Assembly: GCF_900105205.1 (NCBI RefSeq)
Contig: NZ_FNSQ01000005.1
Coordinates: forward strand, 620,001 to 684,000
DNA length: 64,000 bases
Direction: 5' to 3'
From: Microbacterium hydrocarbonoxydans
GTDB lineage: Bacteria; Actinomycetota; Actinomycetes; Actinomycetales; Microbacteriaceae
Notes under the pieces: model-generated
Database searches by the model: none
Seen by the model: the letters and a program-made list of their open reading frames with translations, nothing else
Told to the model about the DNA's origin: nothing
In this document: positions 26,484 to 35,860 of the stretch, piece after piece
How positions within the stretch are numbered: the stretch's first letter is position 1
How the letters are laid out: the number at the start of each line of letters is the position of its first letter
Made by a program: the position numbers and the translations under genes

Positions 26484-27497
26484 ATGGTCAACTATCGCTA
26501 TCTCGGCAACAGCGGTCTCAAGGTCTCCGAGATCACCTACGGCAACTGGGTCACCCACGCATCACAGGTCGAAGACGACGCGGCCGTCAAGACCGTGCAT
26601 GCGGCGCTCGACGCCGGCATCACCACGTTCGACACGGCCGACACGTACGCGAACACCGCGGCGGAGGTCGTCCTCGGCAAGGCGCTCGAGGGTCAGCGCC
26701 GCGAGGGGCTCGAGATCTTCACCAAGGTCTACTTCCCGACCGGTCCCAAGGGGCCCAACGACACCGGGCTCAGCCGCAAGCACATCCTCGAGTCGATCAA
26801 CGGATCGCTGAAGCGCCTCGGCACCGACTACGTCGACCTGTACCAGGCGCACCGCTTCGACTACGAGACGCCGCTGGAGGAGACCTTCCAGGCGTTCGCC
26901 GATGTCGTCCGCCAGGGCAAGGCCCTCTACATCGGCGTCTCGGAGTGGACTGCCGAGCAGCTGCAGGACGGCCACGCGCTGGCGAAGGAGCTCGGCGTGC
27001 AGCTGATCTCGAACCAGCCGCAGTACTCGATGCTCCACCGTGTGATCGAGGGCAAGGTCGTGCCGACGTCGCAGGACCTCGGCATCTCGCAGATCGTCTG
27101 GTCGCCGATGGCGCAGGGCGTGCTGTCGGGGAAGTACCTGCCGGGTCAGCCGGTGCCGGAGGGGTCGCGCGCGACCGACCCGCACAGCGGCGCCGACTTC
27201 ATCAAGAGCTTCCTGCAGGACGACATCCTCACCGCCGTGCAGAGGCTCAAGCCGATCGCCGAGGAGGCCGGGCTGTCGATGCCGCAGCTGGCGATCGCCT
27301 GGGTCCTGCAGAACCCGAACGTCGCGGCGGCACTGGTCGGAGCCTCGCGGCCCGAGCAGCTCGCCGAGACGGTGAAGGCCTCGGGCGTGACGCTCGACGC
27401 CGACACGCTCGCCGCGATCGACACGGCGCTGGGCGACACGGTCAACACCGACGCCGAGGCGACGTACTCGGTCTCCCCGAAGGCCCGCCTGGTCTGA
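26484..27497 (+). CDS. Aldo/keto reductase (voltage-channel beta-subunit-like)
   Basis: 337 residues. The catalytic tetrad is visible: Asp and Tyr in FDTADTYANT, Lys in FTKVYFPTG and His in YQAHRFDYETP. The C-terminal NADPH-binding GASRPEQL motif is present. The sequence is close to the Kv-beta/YghZ group, which reduces aldehydes such as methylglyoxal. A -10-like TAGCGT lies six bases before the ATG, so the mRNA may be leaderless. It stands alone between DUF4407 and a convergent sugar transporter. Confidence 0.92.
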   Translation: MVNYRYLGNSGLKVSEITYGNWVTHASQVEDDAAVKTVHAALDAGITTFDTADTYANTAAEVVLGKALEGQRREGLEIFTKVYFPTGPKGPNDTGLSRKHILESINGSLKRLGTDYVDLYQAHRFDYETPLEETFQAFADVVRQGKALYIGVSEWTAEQLQDGHALAKELGVQLISNQPQYSMLHRVIEGKVVPTSQDLGISQIVWSPMAQGVLSGKYLPGQPVPEGSRATDPHSGADFIKSFLQDDILTAVQRLKPIAEEAGLSMPQLAIAWVLQNPNVAAALVGASRPEQLAETVKASGVTLDADTLAAIDTALGDTVNTDAEATYSVSPKARLV

Positions 27498-27521
27498 CGG
27501 AGACATGCGTCTGACGGATGC

Positions 27522-27564
27522 ATGACGAAGGCCGCCGTCCCTGAGGGGCGGCGGCCTTCGTCAT
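27522..27564. terminator. Bidirectional terminator between aldo/keto reductase and sugar permease
   Basis: A perfect 16-bp stem (ATGACGAAGGCCGCCG at 27522-27537 with its complement at 27549-27564) and 11-base loop sit 24 bases after the reductase stop and 12 bases before the convergent permease stop. Ends carry T/A-rich flanks usable from both sides. Confidence 0.85.
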
Positions 27565-27576
27565 CTCCGGATGTGC

Positions 27577-28482
27577 TTACTCCTTGACGGCTCCGGCCGT
27601 GAGGCCCTGCACGATCCAGCGGCTCGCGAGAGCGAACATCGCCATGGTCGGCAGGATCGTCAGCACGGCGGCCGCCGACATGGATCCCCAGTCGATGTTG
27701 AAGGTCGAGATGAACCCGTTCAGCGCCGAGGGCACTGTGCGGTTCTCATCCGTGTTCATCAGGACGACCGAGAGGAACAGCTCGTTCCAGCAGTTCACGA
27801 AGTTGAAGATGAACGCCGCGATGATTCCGGGGGTCATCACAGGCACGAGCACCCGGAACAGGGCGCCGAAGCGGGAGCATCCGTCGATCATCGCAGCCTC
27901 CTCGAGTGCGTCGGGGACGTTCTCGAAGAAGCCCCGGAGCATCACGGTGGAGAACGGGATGCAGACCGCGATGTACACCAGGATCAGACCGGGCTTGGTG
28001 TCGACGAGGCCCAGGTCGGTCATCATCGAGTACAGCGGTCCGAGCGCGATGAACGCGGGGATCATCTGCGTGAGCAGGAAGGCGACCAGCACCGTGCCCT
28101 TGCCGCGGAACTCGAACCGGGCGATCACGTAGGCGCTCAGCAGCGCGATCAGGGTCGCCACCGCACCCGCGATCGTCGCCACCAGCGCGGAGTTGCCGAG
28201 GAACACCCCGAACGAGCTCTGTTCGAACAGGCTCACGTAGTTGTCGAGCGACGGCTCGCTCGGCCAGTACTCGATCGGGAACCTGTTGATCGTGCCCGGC
28301 GACTTGAACGACGTCAGCGCGATCCAGTACAGCGGGAACAGCGTGATGACGAGCCAGAGCGCGAGACCGACGACGCGCACGACGCCGCCGACCGAGACCC
28401 TGCGCTTCGGGCGGGGTGCCTTCGCGATGTCGGGGACGGTGAGACGCCGGGTCTCGGTGACCGTGGTGCCGGTGATGGTCAT
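27577..28482 (-). CDS. Carbohydrate ABC transporter permease (MalG-type)
   Basis: 301 residues with six membrane segments and the binding-protein-dependent permease loop EEAAMIDGCSRFGALFRVLVP (EAA motif). The long TINRFPIEYWPSEPSLDNY extracellular loop is typical of the MalG/LacG family. The ATG at 28482 overlaps the upstream permease stop (ATGA). It is the last gene of the aminotransferase-SBP-permease-permease unit; no ATPase gene is present, so a shared MsmK/MsiK-type ATPase elsewhere must power it. Confidence 0.93.
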   Translation of the reverse strand: MTITGTTVTETRRLTVPDIAKAPRPKRRVSVGGVVRVVGLALWLVITLFPLYWIALTSFKSPGTINRFPIEYWPSEPSLDNYVSLFEQSSFGVFLGNSALVATIAGAVATLIALLSAYVIARFEFRGKGTVLVAFLLTQMIPAFIALGPLYSMMTDLGLVDTKPGLILVYIAVCIPFSTVMLRGFFENVPDALEEAAMIDGCSRFGALFRVLVPVMTPGIIAAFIFNFVNCWNELFLSVVLMNTDENRTVPSALNGFISTFNIDWGSMSAAAVLTILPTMAMFALASRWIVQGLTAGAVKE

Positions 28483-29429
28483 CGCTGGACCCTCCGCATC
28501 GCCATGAGGTAGAACGCGCAGAACACGAACAGGAAGGCGACGACGATGAGTCCGATCGCGCTCGCGATGCCGTAGTTGCCCTGCTGCGTGTAGTTGATCA
28601 TCCACGTCGTGATGATGTGGGTCTGGTTCGCCGGCCCGCCGTTCGTCATCGCGTAGATGATGTCGGGGAAGTTGAAGATCCAGATGATGCGCAGCAGGAT
28701 CGTCAGCAGCAGCGTCATCGAGATGTACGGGATGATGATCGAGAACAGCTGGCGCACCTTGCCCGCACCGTCGAGGCTCGCCGCTTCGAGCATCTCATCG
28801 GGTACGGACTGCAGAGCCGCGAGGATCATGATCGCGAAGAAGGTCACGCCGTACCAGATGTTGGCGACGATGACCGCGAACATCGCGAGCTTCGGATCCG
28901 CCAGCCAGGGCAGCGGGGCGTCGATCAGCCCTGCCTTCATGAGCAGGTCGTTCACGACGCCGAACTCGGCGTTGAACATCCAGCGGAACAGCATCCCGAT
29001 CAGGAAGCCGGAGACCGCCCAGGGGAAGAACACGAGCGCCTGGTAGAGCCCGCGGAAACGGAAGCGCTTGCGCAGAGCGAGCGCGATCAGGAAGCCGATC
29101 ACGAGCTGCGGCACGAGCGAGCCGACGACCCACAGCACGGAGTTCCACGCGACGACGGGGAAGGCCGGATCCTGGAAGACGGTCACGAAGTTGTCGAAGC
29201 CGACCCACGGAGTCGAGGTCAGGTCCCACAGGTTCCAGTCGTGGAAGGCCATGCGTGCGCCCTGCAGCATGGGCCAGTAGGTGAACCAGCACACGAACAC
29301 GATCGCCGGGGCCATGAAGGCCAGCAGCGTCAGCGCGTGGCGGCCACGGAACGGGCGGCGCCGGCGGGATGCCGGGGAGGCCCCGCCGGCGGTGCCGACG
29401 GAGCCCCCTTCGAGAGTGGTCCGGGTCAC
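28479..29429 (-). CDS. Carbohydrate ABC transporter permease (MalF-type)
   Basis: 316 residues, six membrane segments after a basic N-terminus, with the EAA loop LEAASLDGAGKVRQLFSIIIP. Forms a heterodimer with the following MalG-type permease. Only three bases separate it from the upstream substrate-binding protein gene. Confidence 0.93.
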   Translation of the reverse strand: MTRTTLEGGSVGTAGGASPASRRRRPFRGRHALTLLAFMAPAIVFVCWFTYWPMLQGARMAFHDWNLWDLTSTPWVGFDNFVTVFQDPAFPVVAWNSVLWVVGSLVPQLVIGFLIALALRKRFRFRGLYQALVFFPWAVSGFLIGMLFRWMFNAEFGVVNDLLMKAGLIDAPLPWLADPKLAMFAVIVANIWYGVTFFAIMILAALQSVPDEMLEAASLDGAGKVRQLFSIIIPYISMTLLLTILLRIIWIFNFPDIIYAMTNGGPANQTHIITTWMINYTQQGNYGIASAIGLIVVAFLFVFCAFYLMAMRRVQR

Positions 29430-29432
29430 GGA

Positions 29433-30746
29433 TCAGCCCTTTTCCGCGGCGTACTTCTCGGTCCAGAAGGTGTCCCACGACTCGAGCAGCTCGCTCGTCG
29501 ACATGTTGCCGAGCAGCACGTTCTGCACATCCTGGTCGGACTTCTGGATCCACTCGGTCCACCAGCTGACGCCACGCGGCTGACGCACGTTGACGTACGT
29601 CTCGGGGTCCTCCGTCATCGTGACGTAGCTCGTCCACGGGCCCGAGGAGTAGAACTCGTCGTCAGCGGCCTCCGAGATGATCGGGACGAGACTGTTGGCC
29701 TGGGCGAACTCGGTCGCGGGCTCAGCGGACGAGAGGAACTCGACGAGCTTGACCGCGGCATCCTGGTGCTCGCTCTTCTCCGCGACACCCCAACCGGCGA
29801 CGGCCAGCGGCTGCGCGGCCTTGCCCGAGGGGCCGACGAGCAGCGGAGCGGTGTCCCACTGGTCTTCGGTCAGCGACGAGTCCTGCACGGTGGCGATCAC
29901 CTCGGGGTCCTGCAGCAGGAACGCCGTGGTGCCGTTCGTGAAGCCCGCGACCATCTCGGGGTAGCCCCACGAGACGGCGGACGGCGGGGAGGCCTTCTTG
30001 AAGAGGTCGAAGTAGTCGTCGACGGCATCCTGCGCCTCGGGGGCGGCGAAGATGGTCGACCCGTCCTCCATCAGGAACGCGTCGTCGACGTCGAGGTCGT
30101 CGATCGTGTAGGCCTCGATCGCGGCGACGACGTTGCTGTTGGCGTTCTGACCGCCGCGGAACGCGTACCCGTAGATGTTGTTCGACGGGTCCTGGATGGC
30201 GCTGGCCTGCTCGAGCAGATCCTTCCAGCTGTGCGGGGGGCCGTCGAAGCCCGCCGCCTCGACCAGGTCGGTGCGGTAGAACAGCGAGAGGCCGTAGAAG
30301 CCGTACGGCACGAAGTAGCTCTTGCCGTCCGCGGCCACCGACGCGGACTGCGCGTTGTCGGTCAGAGCATCCCAGCCGTCCCACTTCTCGAGGTCGCCCG
30401 AGAGGTCGTGCAGCCAGCCGTTGTTGGCGAACGGGCCGACGGTGATGTCGCGGACCTCGAGGACGTCGACGCCCTTGCCGGACTGCAGCATCTGCTGGAT
30501 CTTCTGGTCGGCCTGCTCGGTGGGCGGCGAGACCAGGTTGACCTTGATGTCGGGGTTCTCCTTCTCGAACTCGTCGAGGAGGCCGCGGATCAGGTCGGTG
30601 CGGGCAGGGTTGGTCAGGCTCTCGACCATCTGCAGGGTGACGGTGCCGTCGGCGGATTCGCCGCCGCCTGCAGAGCAGCCGGTGAGCGCGAGCGCGGCGA
30701 CGGTGCCGAGTCCCGCGGCGGTCGTCAAGATTCTGTTCTTCTTCAC
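29433..30746 (-). CDS. Sugar ABC transporter substrate-binding lipoprotein (family 1)
   Basis: 437 residues with a lipoprotein signal peptide (lipobox LTGCS, Cys near residue 24) and the extracellular solute-binding family 1 fold. Trp- and Tyr-rich segments (TDLVEAAGFDGPPHSWKDL, QPRGVSWWTEWI) are typical of oligosaccharide or glycoside binders. It heads the transport genes, 81 bases after an aminotransferase class V gene. Ligand cannot be assigned from sequence. Confidence 0.92.
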   Translation of the reverse strand: MKKNRILTTAAGLGTVAALALTGCSAGGGESADGTVTLQMVESLTNPARTDLIRGLLDEFEKENPDIKVNLVSPPTEQADQKIQQMLQSGKGVDVLEVRDITVGPFANNGWLHDLSGDLEKWDGWDALTDNAQSASVAADGKSYFVPYGFYGLSLFYRTDLVEAAGFDGPPHSWKDLLEQASAIQDPSNNIYGYAFRGGQNANSNVVAAIEAYTIDDLDVDDAFLMEDGSTIFAAPEAQDAVDDYFDLFKKASPPSAVSWGYPEMVAGFTNGTTAFLLQDPEVIATVQDSSLTEDQWDTAPLLVGPSGKAAQPLAVAGWGVAEKSEHQDAAVKLVEFLSSAEPATEFAQANSLVPIISEAADDEFYSSGPWTSYVTMTEDPETYVNVRQPRGVSWWTEWIQKSDQDVQNVLLGNMSTSELLESWDTFWTEKYAAEKG

Positions 30747-30827
30747 GAGATGCCTCTCAATTGGTGTGGTGGTGGGGGGTCGGGTAGGTGGTGGGGTGGA
30801 TCGGGTGGTGCGGTCGGGTCAGGCGGG

Positions 30828-32063
30828 TCAGGAGACGATGATCGAGTCGGCGGTGCGGATGCCGGCACGGCGGAGGATCTGCGGGATGCAGCGCTCGACG
30901 AACGCCTCGAAGTCCGACGCTTCGGTGTACAGGTGCGCCGAGAGACGGAAGTAGCCGACTCCGCGGAAGCTCGTGAACGCCGTCTCGACGCCGGTCTCGT
31001 CGAGCAGGTCCATGCGCAGGGCGTCGGCCTCCTCACGGGTGGAGCCGAGACCGAGGGGCAGCCGGACCAGTCGCATCGACGGCACGGGGGACGGCAGCGG
31101 CGTGAGTGGGTCTTCGTCACCGTAGGGCCGCAGACCCTCGGCGATGATCTCGGCTCCGGCATCCGCCATCTGCGCCATCGCCTGGCGGGCGTTGTGCCAG
31201 CCGAACTCGGCCTCGATGAACTCGATCGAGGCGGGGGTGGCGAGGTAGGTCGTCGCATCGATCGTGCCCTGGGTGTCGAAGCGCTCAGGGTAGGCCTCGT
31301 TCGCCGCCCACGAGTCGATCAGCGGCCAGAGGTCGTCGCGGTCGGGGGCGGTCGTCACGAGCAGGGCAGAGCCGCGCGGGGCGCAGGGCCACTTGTGCAG
31401 GTTCCCGAACCACCAGTCGCCGCCGGCGACAGCCGCGGCATCCGGGATGAGACCTGGGGCGTGCGCTCCGTCGACGAGCGTGCGAATGCCGCGCTGCGCC
31501 GCGAGCTCGGCGATGCGCCGGGTCGGCAGCACGCGAGCGGTGGGGGAGGTGATCTGGTCGACGACGATCAGGCGGGTGGTCGGGGTGAGCGCATCGGCGA
31601 AGCGCTGCACGACCTCGTCGTCGGAGGCGAGCAGCGGCAGCTCGACCGCGCGGACGGATGCGCCGAAGCGGCGGGCCAGGCGCTGCGCGCCCATCGTGAT
31701 CGCGCCGTAACCCTGGTCGGTGACGAGGATCTCGTCGCCGCGCTCGAGGCGCAGGGCGTTGTAGACGACGGTCGCGGCGGCCGACGCGTTCGGGACGAAG
31801 ACGCTGTCCTCGGCGTGGGCGCCGAGGAACGGAGCCGTGCGCTCGCGGGCGTCGCGCACCCGCTCGGCGATGCGGGGGAACCACTCGACCGGGCTGAGGT
31901 CGGCGCGGCGGCGCAGGGCATCCTGCTGCTCGACGACGGCCGTGGGAACCGCGCCGAAGGATCCATGGTTCAGGTGGATCACTGCGGGGTCGAGGGGCCA
32001 CGCGTCACGGGCTCGCATGCCGGAGTTCAGCGTGAGCGGTGCGGGAAAGAGTGGTGCGGGCAT
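30828..32063 (-). CDS. PLP-dependent aminotransferase class V family enzyme (isopenicillin N epimerase-like)
   Basis: 411 residues, fold type I PLP enzyme. The PLP Lys is in NLHKWPCAPRGSA, with preceding Asp-His in LVDGAHAPG and VVDQITSPTAR. The N-terminal HLNHGSFGAVPTAV and the size match the isopenicillin-N-epimerase-like branch, which includes cysteine-desulfurase-like lyases and ergothioneine EgtE. GAGGA precedes ATG 32063. It leads an operon with a sugar-type ABC importer and faces a GntR gene, so it probably processes the imported compound, perhaps an amino-sugar or amino-acid conjugate (inference). Confidence 0.85.
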   Translation of the reverse strand: MPAPLFPAPLTLNSGMRARDAWPLDPAVIHLNHGSFGAVPTAVVEQQDALRRRADLSPVEWFPRIAERVRDARERTAPFLGAHAEDSVFVPNASAAATVVYNALRLERGDEILVTDQGYGAITMGAQRLARRFGASVRAVELPLLASDDEVVQRFADALTPTTRLIVVDQITSPTARVLPTRRIAELAAQRGIRTLVDGAHAPGLIPDAAAVAGGDWWFGNLHKWPCAPRGSALLVTTAPDRDDLWPLIDSWAANEAYPERFDTQGTIDATTYLATPASIEFIEAEFGWHNARQAMAQMADAGAEIIAEGLRPYGDEDPLTPLPSPVPSMRLVRLPLGLGSTREEADALRMDLLDETGVETAFTSFRGVGYFRLSAHLYTEASDFEAFVERCIPQILRRAGIRTADSIIVS

Positions 32064-32087
32064 CGGTCCTCGTCGGTGCAGTGGGGG

Positions 32088-32102
32088 AGTTGTTGCACAA
32101 CT
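32088..32102. promoter_or_regulatory. Candidate FadR/FCD GntR operator, site 1
   Basis: AGTTGT-TGC-ACAACT is a perfect inverted repeat and contains TTGTTGCACAA, matching the TNGTNNNACNA pattern of FCD-type GntR operators. It lies 25 bases upstream of the aminotransferase start. Confidence 0.65.
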
Positions 32103-32152
32103 TTGCCACACGGCTTCCGAAATGGCTACGAAAACGTGATGATGAAACATAG

Positions 32153-32163
32153 TTGTCATACGA
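32153..32163. promoter_or_regulatory. Candidate FadR/FCD GntR operator, site 2
   Basis: TTGTCATACGA also fits TNGTNNNACNA. Its centre is 63 bp (six helical turns) from site 1, and it lies 65 bases before the gntR start. Two sites on one helix face suggest looping or cooperative repression of both divergent transcripts. Confidence 0.55.
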
Positions 32164-32227
32164 ATTTGAGGAAGGGTCTGCGTCCGACAGACTCGGCAGG
32201 GGGATCGGCGGTGTCAGGAGGATGACG

Positions 32228-32947
32228 ATGAGCGCACTGGACACAGCGCTGCACGGACTGCGCGCGCTGATCGCCGACGGCGCGTTGCGCCCTGGCGACC
32301 GCCTGCCGAGCGAGGGCGAGCTGTGCGAGACGCTCGGCGTCTCACGAGGGTCGCTGCGCGAAGCCATCCGCATGCTGGCCGCACTCGGCGTGCTCGAGAC
32401 CCGGCACGGCTCCGGCAGCTATGTGAGCGAGCTGCGGGCCGCCGATCTGATCGGCAGCCTGTCGCTCACGGTCGGGCTGCTGCCGATGGCCGGCGTGCTG
32501 GAGCTGACCGAGCTGCGTCGGGTGCTCGAACCTCATGCCGCCGCGCTCGCCGCCGCCCGCATCGACGCGACCACGATCGAGACGCTCAGCGGCGTGCTCG
32601 ACGAGATCGAGGCCAGCGACGACTTCGAGGACCACTCCCGACTCGACCACGCCTTCCACATGACGATCTCGGAGGTGGCGGGTAACGACGCGCTCACGAG
32701 CCTGATCGACGTGCTGCGCTCACGGTCGCGGGCCTATCGCATCCCGGATGCCGGCGACGCGGCCGAGCTCAAGCTGCATTCGGATGCCGGGCACCGCGCG
32801 ATCCTGCGCGGACTCGCCGCCGCCGATCCGGTCGCGGCGTCGGCTGCGGCGTCCGCTCATGTGGCCCAGACCGAGTACTGGGTGCGGCGGTACACCGAGG
32901 CGGACACGCGCGTGGGCACCGAGGGGCCGGCGGTCGAGACCGACTGA
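32228..32947 (+). CDS. GntR family regulator, FCD (FadR) subfamily
   Basis: 239 residues. The winged helix is clear (LCETLGVSRGSLREAIRMLA), followed by an all-helical FCD ligand domain with metal/ligand residues in DHAFHMTISEVAGN and LHSDAGHRAI. ATG 32228 was chosen because CAGGAGG lies 7-8 bases upstream; ATG 32222 is too close. It is divergent from the aminotransferase-ABC operon and two matching operators lie in the gap, so it most likely controls that operon. Ligands of this subfamily are usually organic or sugar acids. Confidence 0.9.
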   Translation: MSALDTALHGLRALIADGALRPGDRLPSEGELCETLGVSRGSLREAIRMLAALGVLETRHGSGSYVSELRAADLIGSLSLTVGLLPMAGVLELTELRRVLEPHAAALAAARIDATTIETLSGVLDEIEASDDFEDHSRLDHAFHMTISEVAGNDALTSLIDVLRSRSRAYRIPDAGDAAELKLHSDAGHRAILRGLAAADPVAASAAASAHVAQTEYWVRRYTEADTRVGTEGPAVETD

Positions 32948-32980
32948 TCTCGTGCCCTTCTGTGGGCGGCTGTGCCGGGA

Positions 32981-33047
32981 TGCACAGGTCGCCCCGGACT
33001 GCACAGGGGTGCAGTCGTTTCGTGTGCGGGGCGTGGCAACCTGTGCA
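32981..33047. repeat. Hairpin element with TGCACAGGT...ACCTGTGCA ends
   Basis: TGCACAGGT (32981-32989) is inverted at 33039-33047 (ACCTGTGCA with adjacent pairing of CCCC and GGGG inside). It sits between the convergent gntR and ACT-domain genes. It resembles, in CACA/TGTG design, the larger hairpin at 40709. No T run follows. Confidence 0.5.
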
Positions 33048-33122
33048 GATCGGGCGGACGTGATGTGCAGATTGTGTGGACGTGATGAGCAGGGCGGGCG
33101 CGAGGTCGGACGTGAGTGGGGG

Positions 33123-33635
33123 TCAGGCGAGGGTGATGTCGACCTGGACCTCGGTGGCGATGCGCTCGAGGTCGCGGCGCAGCGCGTCGAGGTCGACCGA
33201 CGCGGGCACCCTGGCCACCACCGACGCTTCGAACAGCCGACCACCGGCCATCGCGGCATCGCGGGTCTCGGTCGCCAGCTCCTCGATGCTGAGGTCGTGG
33301 GCGCTGAGCACTCCGGACACCTCGCGGACGATGCCGGGGCGGTCGTTGCCGAGCACCTGGATCTCGAGCACCTGATCGGGCGCATCCTCAGCCGGTGTGC
33401 CGGTGAGGACGGCGAGCGTCAGCAGTCCCTGACCCTGTAGGCCGCGCAGCGCACGCTCGAGCTCCTCGGCGCGCTCAGGGGCGACGGACACCTCGATCAC
33501 GCCCGCGAAGGTGCCGGCGAGCTCGGCCAGCGAGCTGTTCTCCCAGTTCCCGCCGTGGGCATCGACGACATCGGCGACGGCTGCGACGAGCCCGGGGCGA
33601 TCAGCACCCGCGACAGTGAGGATGAGAGTAGTCAT
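33123..33635 (-). CDS. Tandem ACT-domain protein (GcvR-like)
   Basis: 170 residues made of two ACT domains (residues 1-75 and 85-165), with the ligand-binding turns ADRPGLVAAVADVVDAHGGN and NDRPGIVREVSGVLSAHDL. The layout equals glycine-cleavage repressor-type GcvR proteins, which sense amino acids and modulate another regulator rather than bind DNA. It sits downstream of a PLP-dependent cysteine synthase-like gene on the same strand, separated by a palindromic repeat element; a link to amino-acid metabolism is plausible. Confidence 0.88.
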   Translation of the reverse strand: MTTLILTVAGADRPGLVAAVADVVDAHGGNWENSSLAELAGTFAGVIEVSVAPERAEELERALRGLQGQGLLTLAVLTGTPAEDAPDQVLEIQVLGNDRPGIVREVSGVLSAHDLSIEELATETRDAAMAGGRLFEASVVARVPASVDLDALRRDLERIATEVQVDITLA

Positions 33636-33650
33636 GCGGCCAGCGTAGTC

Positions 33651-33736
33651 GTTCACTATGCAGCACCAACGCTGAGAGAGCACGCGAAATCCGTGGTCGG
33701 CAGGCCGGTCTGCGGGGTTCGTGCTGAATTGTGAAC
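33651..33736. repeat. Palindromic-ended intergenic element, family 1, copy A (86 bp)
   Basis: Begins GTTCACTATGCAGCAC and ends GTGCTGAATTGTGAAC, near-perfect inverted ends of 16 bp. Located between the PLP-enzyme stop and the ACT gene start on the minus strand, so any mRNA crossing would carry it as a hairpin. Same ends as the elements at 38849, 44888 and 62643; the interiors differ. Confidence 0.75.
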
Positions 33737-33741
33737 GCGGG

Positions 33742-34800
33742 TCAGTCGACCCAGACGCCGGTGTCGAGGAAGTGGTCGAGGCGGGCGCGGTGCGGGGCGA
33801 GGTCCCAGCCCTGCTCGGCGACCCACTCGTCGTTGAAGTAGGTGCCGGCATAGCGGATGCCGCTGTCGCAGATCAGCGTGACGATGCTGCCGGTCTCCCC
33901 GGCGGCGCGCATGCGCGCGATCAGCTGGAACGCCCCGTACAGGTTGGTGCCCGTCGAGCCACCGGCGAGGTGCAGGGTGCGCTCGCGGAGCATGCGGATC
34001 GCGGCGATCGAGCCCGCATCGGGCACCCGGATCATCTCGTCGATCACCGTCGGCACGAACGAAGCCTCGACCCGCGGGCGGCCGATCCCCTCGATGCGGC
34101 TGGGGCGTCCGGCCGGCGGATCGATGGTTCCCGCCCAGCCGTCGTAGAACGCCGAACCCTCGGGGTCGACGACGGCGATCTGCGTCTCGTGTCGGCGGTA
34201 CTTCACATATCGGCCGAACGTCGCGCTCGTGCCGCCGGTGCCGGCTCCCACCACGATCCAGCGCGGGATCGGATGCCGCTCCTGCGACAACTGGCTGAAC
34301 ACGCTCTCGGCGATGTTGTTGTTGCCGCGCCAGTCGGTCGCCCGCTCCGCGAACGTGAACTGGTCGAGGTAATGCCCATGACACTCGGATGCCAGGCGCT
34401 GCGCCTCGGGAGACATGTCCTCTGCACGGTCGACGAAGTGGCAGCGCCCGCCGTAGAACTCGATGAGGTCGACCTTCTCCTGGCTCGTCGACCGGGGCAC
34501 CACCGTGACGAACGGGAGCCCCAGCATCCGCGCGAAATACGCCTCGGACACCGCGGTCGACCCGCTCGAGGACTCCACGAGCGTCGAGTCCTCGGTGATG
34601 CGTCCGTTGACCAGGCCGTACAGGATCAGCGAGCGCGCGAGGCGGTGCTTGAGCGACCCGGTCGGATGCACCGACTCGTCCTTGAGGTACAGGTCGATGC
34701 CCCACTCGGGTGGCAGGGGGAAGAGGTGCAGGTGTGTGTCAGCGCTGCGGTTCGCGTCGGCCTCCAGCAGGGCGATCGCGGTGCTGGTCCAGTCGCTCAT
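33742..34800 (-). CDS. PLP-dependent cysteine synthase family protein (Cds1-like)
   Basis: 352 residues, fold type II PLP enzyme. The PLP Lys is in [14 protein letters not shown]; the substrate loop is [13 protein letters not shown] and the phosphate loop [12 protein letters not shown]. The sequence pattern and length agree with the L-cysteine desulfhydrase (Cds1) group of actinobacteria rather than biosynthetic CysK. It would produce pyruvate, ammonia and sulfide from cysteine. It stops six bases from repeat element A. Confidence 0.88.
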   Translation of the reverse strand: MSDWTSTAIALLEADANRSADTHLHLFPLPPEWGIDLYLKDESVHPTGSLKHRLARSLILYGLVNGRITEDSTLVESSSGSTAVSEAYFARMLGLPFVTVVPRSTSQEKVDLIEFYGGRCHFVDRAEDMSPEAQRLASECHGHYLDQFTFAERATDWRGNNNIAESVFSQLSQERHPIPRWIVVGAGTGGTSATFGRYVKYRRHETQIAVVDPEGSAFYDGWAGTIDPPAGRPSRIEGIGRPRVEASFVPTVIDEMIRVPDAGSIAAIRMLRERTLHLAGGSTGTNLYGAFQLIARMRAAGETGSIVTLICDSGIRYAGTYFNDEWVAEQGWDLAPHRARLDHFLDTGVWVD

Positions 34801-34822
34801 GCTCTCGAGCGTAACGCGCGCG

Positions 34823-35770
34823 TCACTCCTCGACGTATCCGCCCTCGCCCGTCTCGCCGTCGTACGTGAAGACCTTGTCTTCGAGGGTGATCTTGATGTC
34901 GTCGCCGAGCGGCTGCTGAGCGAGCAGGCGCTCCTCGAGCATCGTCATCCGCTCCTGATACTCCTGCGCCTGTGCCTCGTCGACGCCCCAGAGGGTCGCC
35001 GACTTCATGTCGACGAGGAAGTACAGGAACGCCGACACGGCGGTGCGGTTGAACTCGTTGTCGGGGATCTTCTCCCACAACGCCCCACTGTCTCGAAGCT
35101 GCTTGTACTCGTCGATCTTCGACTGCAGCACGTCGGCGATCCCGGATGCATCTGCGTCACCGGGGTCATCGGACGGCGGCTCCTCCGCAGACGGTTCGTC
35201 GGAGGGCGCGGTGGGCGCCGCCGTCACCGACGGCAGCGGAGGAGCGGAGACGGGATCGCTGCTCGAGCCCAGCAGGAGGCTCACAGCCACCCCGATGCCG
35301 ACGACGACGAGCAGCACGAAAGCCGCGACGGCCGCGACGACGATGCCGACCGTCCTGCCGGAGCGCGAAGGGCGAGTCGGGGGCGCCGCGGGGTACGGGT
35401 ACTCGGAACCGTAGGGGGCCGACGGCTGCTGCCCGACCGGGTACTGCCCTGGCTGCGCCGGAAACTGGCTCGGCTGCCCTGCCGGATACTGCGGCGGGTA
35501 CTGCCCGGCCGGGTACTGCCCGGCCGGATACTGCGGCGGGTACTGCCCGGCCTGCGGAGCCGAGGCATAGGGCGGCAGCGGCGGGGCGGGCGGTCCGAAC
35601 GGGCGACCCGCTGCCGGCGGGTGGGGCGCGTGCGGCGCAGGAGGAGCGGGCGGTCCGCTCAGTGGCGGCGCCAGCGGAACGGAGGACGCCAGGTCCCCAG
35701 GGGGTGCAGCCGGAGGCGGCGGGATGACAGCATCCGGCTCCGAACCGTTCGAGTGCGCGTCGTCGACCAT
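34823..35770 (-). CDS. Proline-rich single-pass membrane protein, unknown function
   Basis: 315 residues. The first ~130 are cytoplasmic and Pro/Gln/Tyr-rich, with repeats of [14 protein letters not shown]. One membrane segment follows ([22 protein letters not shown]), then a Pro/Ser/Asp linker and an extracytoplasmic helical domain of about 110 residues that I do not recognise. ATG 35770 is preferred over GTG 35791 because a G-rich SD precedes it. Proline-rich cytoplasmic tails of this kind are common in actinobacterial envelope proteins. Confidence 0.8.
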   Translation of the reverse strand: MVDDAHSNGSEPDAVIPPPPAAPPGDLASSVPLAPPLSGPPAPPAPHAPHPPAAGRPFGPPAPPLPPYASAPQAGQYPPQYPAGQYPAGQYPPQYPAGQPSQFPAQPGQYPVGQQPSAPYGSEYPYPAAPPTRPSRSGRTVGIVVAAVAAFVLLVVVGIGVAVSLLLGSSSDPVSAPPLPSVTAAPTAPSDEPSAEEPPSDDPGDADASGIADVLQSKIDEYKQLRDSGALWEKIPDNEFNRTAVSAFLYFLVDMKSATLWGVDEAQAQEYQERMTMLEERLLAQQPLGDDIKITLEDKVFTYDGETGEGGYVEE

Positions 35771-35860
35771 CGTGTTGCCCCCCCTGCTCACGTCATCCGA
35801 TGCGACGCGTGCTCCGCTTTCAGGCTAGCGGGCACAGCCCCGGTAGGTCAGCTCGCTCGC

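Noticed and set aside
28617..32225. 1202-codon plus-strand open frame
   Set aside because: Covers four convincing minus-strand genes; its sequence is low-complexity Arg/Gly/Val/Asp typical of antisense reading.
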